From Brevundimonas naejangsanensis DSM 23858 (GTDB lineage Bacteria > Pseudomonadota > Alphaproteobacteria > Caulobacterales > Caulobacteraceae): 64,000 bases of DNA. Position numbers and translations under genes: made by a program. The stretch lies in the NCBI RefSeq assembly GCF_000421705.1, contig NZ_ATXN01000002.1, positions 124,001-188,000 on the forward strand, written 5' to 3'. This document shows positions 63,993 to 64,000 of this stretch, piece by piece (position 1 is the stretch's first letter; every line of letters starts with the position of its first letter). The notes under the pieces were generated by a model, which saw nothing but the letters and a program-made list of their open reading frames with translations, did not search any database and was not told the DNA's origin.

Positions 63993-64000
63993 GACAGAAG

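Overview
The window is GC-rich alphaproteobacterial chromosome, most likely from Caulobacterales and probably Brevundimonas or a close relative. I infer this from the gene content and order: several TonB-dependent receptors, the accA/xerD/aroK/aroB order, a BolA / J-domain / CobS cluster, a DUF2842 protein beside ctaA, a CheY/CheE-like pair and short intergenic distances. There was no database search, so the genus is an inference. I see no CRISPR array, insertion sequence, prophage or rRNA. There are two tRNAs (Ser-TGA and Asp-GTC), one cobalamin riboswitch, and several convincing hairpin terminators.

Left edge (1-7084): a probable uptake and degradation locus. Two TonB-dependent receptors (the first cut by the window edge) and a Tat-exported flavin amine oxidase run leftward. 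A secreted type-B carboxylesterase runs rightward. The AT-rich gap between the two directions carries three perfect inverted repeats and a candidate promoter. The block has visibly lower GC than the rest and stops at the 3' end of a tRNA-Ser gene, the usual geometry of an island edge.

7151-24591: housekeeping and envelope genes. They include a DMT transporter, rlpA-tmk-holB-tatD-MBL (replication and cell wall), a dicarboxylate/amino-acid symporter and a cobalamin riboswitch with btuB (B12 uptake). Next come ctaA (heme A synthesis) with two small membrane genes, then cobS, ohr, a J-domain gene and bolA. A hybrid histidine kinase and an ATP-dependent DNA ligase follow.

24635-41023: mscS, threonine aldolase, an Atm1-like ABC exporter, a CheY/CheE-like pair, accA, xerD, then aroK-aroB-GNAT. 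These are followed by an MliC-like lipoprotein, tadA divergent from rluB, rsmD, a YjhX-family protein, a Kelch protein, a low-molecular-weight tyrosine phosphatase and mutL.

41239-51334: a YceI lipoprotein next to a cytochrome b561-YceI fusion, aroC, a DnaJ-like protein, pdxH, a TetR regulator, uridine kinase, an acyl-CoA ligase, a DUF1499 protein, a metallo-hydrolase and a small periplasmic protein.

51612-64000: a very large TonB-dependent receptor with patchy base composition, tRNA-Asp, an exported S9 oligopeptidase, a trypsin-like protease, a TonB-C-terminal-like protein, a DmdC-type acyl-CoA dehydrogenase, the TsaC/Sua5 tRNA-modification enzyme, a patatin phospholipase and 3-hydroxybutyrate dehydrogenase. 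Nothing here is an unmistakable new defence or biosynthetic system. The strongest leads are the palindrome-rich divergent promoter of the left-edge locus, the cytochrome b561-YceI fusion pair, the CobS gene without CobT, and the mosaic receptor.
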